From NCBI GenBank assembly GCA_949825025.1, contig OX463784.1:12595283-12659282 (forward strand): DNA of 64,000 bases, written 5' to 3'. The translations under genes and the position numbers were made by a program. The notes below the pieces were generated by a model. It saw nothing but the letters and a program-made list of their open reading frames with translations, searched no databases and was not told the DNA's origin. Shown piece by piece: positions 60,101-64,000 of this stretch. Numbering within the stretch: the stretch's first letter is position 1; every line of letters starts with the position of its first letter. This DNA is from Siphlonurus alternatus. Taxonomy: Eukaryota > Arthropoda > Insecta > Ephemeroptera > Siphlonuridae.

Positions 60101-60190
60101 TTTCTAATCAAGGTGCACCTTGAGACAGAATGAACGTTATCCATGCTAGTTTGTATTCGTTGATAAACTATGGCAATGTTATGAGCTTAA
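57140..60190. other. AT-rich DNA with a 30-T run at 58779-58808
   Basis: No exon or palindrome supported. TAGAGGACATAAAGGACCAA near 59185 repeats the 40.1-kb segment. Confidence 0.4.
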
Positions 60191-60205
60191 ACTTTTTTGT
60201 GATGG

Positions 60206-60267
60206 CTATTTATAAATAAAATGACTTGTGAGTGATCTATTTATAAATAAACTGACTTGTGAGTGAT
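60206..60267. repeat. Two-copy 31-bp tandem repeat
   Basis: CTATTTATAAATAAA, then (A/C)TGACTTGTGAGTGAT, twice back to back with a single difference. Confidence 0.85.
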
Positions 60268-60356
60268 ATAATTTCCCCTCTTTGTCTCTTGGAGATTGTA
60301 ATGCCTGCAAATCGGGCCTATATAGTACTGTAACAAAAAACAGTATTTTATTATTG

Positions 60357-60475
60357 CGTACCATATTGATATAAATTTCCACGGGTCCCTATTAAGCTGC
60401 CGGGTTTAATAAAGGACATCTTATAACTGAGTACCATACTAACATAAGTTTCCTCGGTTTCCTCAGTTGATATTG
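60357..60475. repeat. Two diverged direct repeats (GTACCATA...TTTCCnCGG)
   Basis: GTACCATATTGATATAAATT and GTACCATACTAACATAAGTT start 71 bp apart and both continue TCC(A/T)CGG. The second continues GTTTCCTCAG, resembling the core of SINE-like family H. Confidence 0.45.
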
Positions 60476-60904
60476 TTGTAGATATATATTATAGATCATG
60501 ATTCATGACTATTATTTGAAAAAACATGCAAATACGAAAATAATAAAATATCTTCAAACAAAATCGTACACATTATTAGAAAAGGTGTTTCTGGAAGTTC
60601 TATGCATGCACTTATTATGTCTATTTCCCGCTACCATGACTATATGTATTTTGTTTCAGCATAATCCAAATACAGACATAAAAATAAACAAAACTGCTAG
60701 ACCTAAATCAATATTGTAACATAACTAAAGTAATTTAGTTCAGTTCAATTATTTGCACTACTCTTAATAAATATATACCATAAATAAAGATGTACCACCG
60801 GTGAAATATTAATTCTTTTTGAACATTTTTATTCTTCTTCCATATTTAAAGAACATTGAACTTCTATGTTAGTTATAAAAACACTCGAAATTCATTTTTA
60901 AATC

Positions 60905-60960
60905 TTTGCAAGCCGCGCGTCTTTTATGATGACCGCGCTACCATGTTGCTTACTAATATC
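60905..60960 (-). repeat. Possible tRNA-like A-box remnant
   Basis: The minus strand has ATGGTAGCGCGGTCATCAT, then AAAAGACGCGCGGC. This is an A-box-like sequence and partial stem without a recognisable B-box. Confidence 0.25.
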
Positions 60961-61375
60961 TTCAGGAACTTAAAGGATTTCGACCTTGCAAGGTAATTTA
61001 ATGTAAAGGTAATGTTAAATAAAAAGAAGCAGCTAATTTTTTTTATTTTCAACTATTTTCATAATTATTAAATTTGATTTTAAAATTGTTCCCACATTTT
61101 TTTTCTTAAAATCATTAATTTTATGTTTATTCAAATATTAAATAAAGCTCATTTTATGATTGAATATGTTCTTAAATATTTATTATAGGATATAGCTTTT
61201 GTTTGCTAGGTATTGCAAGGTATTTTAATACGTTTTGAAAAGAGTAAATAAAATTCTTAAAACATAATTTGAATAAATTTCACATAATTGATTAAAGTTT
61301 TGAATCAGGAAAGAATTACAATCTCAGTCACGATGTACCAATTCAGTAAAAAAATATATATATCTGAACTTTGGT

Positions 61376-61432
61376 GGTCTGACGAGACCCGGTCAAGCGC
61401 ACTGCGCCACACCTTCTACATCGTACGTCGAA
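61376..61432 (-). repeat. Truncated tRNA-like sequence
   Basis: The minus strand reads GGTGTGGCGCAGTGCGCTTG, with a D-arm (GCGC...GCGC) matching the A-box consensus, then an anticodon-arm-like GGTCTCGTCAGACC. The T arm is lost. Probably the head of a SINE or a tRNA pseudogene. Confidence 0.4.
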
Positions 61433-61589
61433 TCTTTAGTGTGTAGTGATAATATATGATAATATTATAAGAGCAGTAACCTTGTGGCTAGACTTGCATG
61501 CAATTTAATTTTTACTCATACAGTTGCATAATCAAAAGATTCCTACTGGAAGTTAATATTTTTTACTTTTTCATACATTTTTTTTTTAG

Positions 61590-61844
61590 CTTTTTAACTG
61601 AACCCTAGCATAGGGTACTGGCCACATTTAAGTGACTGAATTGAATTTAACCTCCAGGCTCTTCGTAGACCCTACTTTTGTGGGTCCCTTCCAAACCATA
61701 ATAGGCCAAAGTTAATAGGCCATGGCCTATTAAGCAATCCATCCCAGCATTCGCCTGATTGTGACGGAGGAAACCATGGAAACCTTAGTCAGGATGGTCG
61801 GCAATTGATGGAGGATGCCATCAATCACCTCCCGGATGCACGAG
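61590..61844 (-). repeat. SINE-like repeat family H, long copy in minus orientation
   Basis: The reverse complement aligns with 24401-24620 through AGGTGATTGATGGCATCC, GACCATCCTGACTAAGG, TTTCCATGGTTTCCTC, GTCACAATCAGGCGAATGC, TGGGATGGATTGC and GAAGAGCC. An internal palindrome AATAGGCCATGGCCTATT (61715-61732) is specific to this copy. Confidence 0.65.
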
Positions 61845-61859
61845 TGTTAATTTTAAAAA

Positions 61860-63540
61860 TACTTAAATTAAGAGCAATGACCTCATCCTGTTAGTATTGA
61901 TTTACCATCAACTAGAAACCTTGCATTTCCGGAATTTATCTTTAATTTATTTAAACTATGGTTTACCTTATTGTTAATGTATTTTAATTTGAACATCTGT
62001 TATAAAATAATAATATTAAAATGTAGCTGATGAAAATGCGTTTTATAAAAAAAGTCATTAAAGCTCATGATAAAATGACTAAGCATTCTTACGCATATAA
62101 TATAAAACCTATGTGTGCATGAAGGGATAAAACCACACAAATTTACGCATTTACTTATATTATTTTTAACACCTTGCATTATTTATATAACGTATCTAAA
62201 ACATAAGTTAAATATTTATTGTTATTTTTGCGACGAAACATATGGTTGCACTTGAAGTATTGTTAAGACAGTTATTGTTGTTAATATTATTGCCATTTTT
62301 TTTTATAAAGTTTAATCAGCACCCATGCTTCATTTGTGTGAAATTATATTTTGATTGAAATAAAAATATTATACTCTCTTATGAGACCTATACCGCGTAG
62401 AAATGACGTATATATATCCTTTTATGATTCAATCGCCATTTTTAATGAAAAGTGAATATTATTAACAAAAAAGATGATAGAGATCCTTTTCATATTATTA
62501 TTAACAGTAAATTTCGCATCATATTGCAAAAAATAATTTATTTTATATAGAAAAGGTGTAAAATATATTTAATAATATTAATCGTGCATGTTTTGTTACT
62601 TTAAAATTTTATATTGATAATAATAAGAAAATTTAATATTTTACAAATAAAACCGTTACTTTTATTTAAGGAATAAATTTTATCAATTTTAAAATTCCAT
62701 GCAGATTAATTTATTTAAATTGATTTTTCTTCACAACAATTCTTATGGATGATTTAATCAATTTTTAATATTTAAAGTACTTAAATCACCGTACATATAT
62801 AAGGACATTTTTTTGTTCAAGTAATACTGTTATTGAATTCTAGAGTAATAGGTAAAACGGCAAATTTATGATGTAATATAAATTAATGATTATTATACAC
62901 ATTTCAGTAGTGCAAAAAAAAATGTGCTTGGGAATTTAATATCATGTTGCAATATTTAATTTAATGTTATTATAATACAAATTACATATTATTATTAAAA
63001 AAAACAGGAGTTTGAAACCCATTTTATAATGAATTAATCGTTGTTATTTAATTCATTGACCTTGAAAAATTATATCATTTTAAAATTTAGCACAGAATCT
63101 TTGAAATTAAATAATAATATCTTTGATTATATTTCTAATAAAAGGAGGTCTACACTTCATTTTAATTGTGCACCACAGGATTGCACGAACGAGTGATTAT
63201 TTTGAAACTAACATTTTTGAGAGAGGTTAAAAAAAAATCTTCGTTGCAAAAATATATTAATAATTTCAAATTCATTGGTGTCCAGAGTTCCATGAGTTCA
63301 AAAGTATAAACAATTTAGGGATTGTGAAGATTGCAGAAAAGAGGGACTATTCACAAAGAATTTAGCATATATATAGATTTTAGCCAATAGAAAATTTTAA
63401 TATTCTATATAGTATATATACTGGAATTTGAATCAAAATAATACTATAAACTTCTAGGCTATAAAATCCATTCTGAGTTCATTGTGAAAATTCCTATGAT
63501 AGGAAAATTATTGGGATTTTTCAAGTCTATGCTACTTAAC
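61860..63540. other. AT-rich DNA, nothing recognised
   Basis: No supported exon, array or palindrome on either strand. Confidence 0.4.
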
Positions 63541-63543
63541 CAT

Positions 63544-63793
63544 AGCCCGGTTGAAAAATTACGCATTCAACTCATCTTTTACACGTCTTCACGTAATATT
63601 TTTACCTCAAAAACACATTTAATTTCCTTCTCGCTTAAGTGAGGATAAAATGGAGACAATAATATATTTTTAATGTACATTTTATACTCAATAAGAGGAA
63701 AAATACGTAATCTCGTCCTTTTCCCTCTAAAATGGTGCAAAATTAGAAGGAATTAGACAAGGAGAGAGCGAATAAAAGATATTTCAACTCGGG
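63544..63793. mobile_element. MITE family F, copy 2
   Basis: Ends GCCCGGTTGAAAAATTA and TTTCAACTCGGG. The interior aligns with 38677-38954 in the same orientation with many substitutions and small deletions. Confidence 0.75.
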
Positions 63794-63865
63794 AGAGGTC
63801 AATATATCATAGTTTAAATTAGTATAAGGTATCATTGTTGCTTTCGCTTACATACATGTTTCTCA

Positions 63866-63884
63866 TATATATATATATATATTT
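63866..63884. repeat. (AT)n run
   Basis: About nine AT dinucleotides. Confidence 0.85.
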
Positions 63885-64000
63885 TTGCAGAGTCATTACT
63901 TCCGCATTATATACCTTGTTATCTCACACAGGTGAACTGAATTATCAAGGATGATTTGTATTAGTAATATTATTGTTATCTAATAAATTGATCGAATAAC

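Overview
This window is nuclear DNA from an animal, most likely an invertebrate. It is very A+T rich (roughly three quarters by eye). It has no operons, rRNA, CRISPR or prokaryotic gene density. It carries intron-style splice signals, long tetranucleotide arrays, a non-LTR retrotransposon 3' end, tRNA-like and SINE-like repeats, and many short palindromic DNA elements (MITEs). The animal group cannot be named from what I can see. The longest open frames are 145 to 212 codons, lie in GC-richer DNA and overlap other frames, so no complete gene can be read out. What can be supported are separate candidate exons.

Layout. 0-5 kb: a paired hairpin element at 628-866, then five candidate minus-strand exons (878-926, 1330-1483, 2291-2397, 3162-3290, 4862-4946) whose intron phases do not chain directly. 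5-30 kb: mostly AT-rich spacer or intron with MITEs, SINE-like copies and (AAAT)n arrays, plus minus-strand candidate exons at 10.3-10.5, 14.96-15.09 and 17.02-17.24 kb. 30-31.2 kb: two MITEs and a tandem duplication. 31.57-33.82 kb: a GC-rich island of unknown nature, followed by three ~80-bp tandem repeats (33.9-34.15 kb).

34.7-35.5 kb is the best gene signal. A candidate terminal exon (34725-34868) is followed by a CpG-rich promoter with ETS, YY1, E2F, CCAAT, CRE and X-box-like motifs, and by a first coding exon (35326-35468) with a good start context and a 5' splice site. The same strand downstream has a perfect CAG|GTAAGT junction at 39294/39295 and a protein-like terminal open frame at 46993-47163. 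A plus-strand gene of about 12 kb is therefore plausible, but the intermediate exons are not solved.

36.6-64 kb is dominated by mobile DNA: a foldback-type element with a 9-bp target duplication, mariner-like and TTAA-flanked MITEs, a LINE 3' end, a 44-copy ATTCT array, a tRNA-like sequence and tandemly duplicated hairpins. The most unusual item is an element of only ~50-56 bp found three times (16.4, 23.6 and 47.3 kb). Each copy has its own 12-15 bp flanking direct repeat, so it looks like an extremely small mobile sequence.
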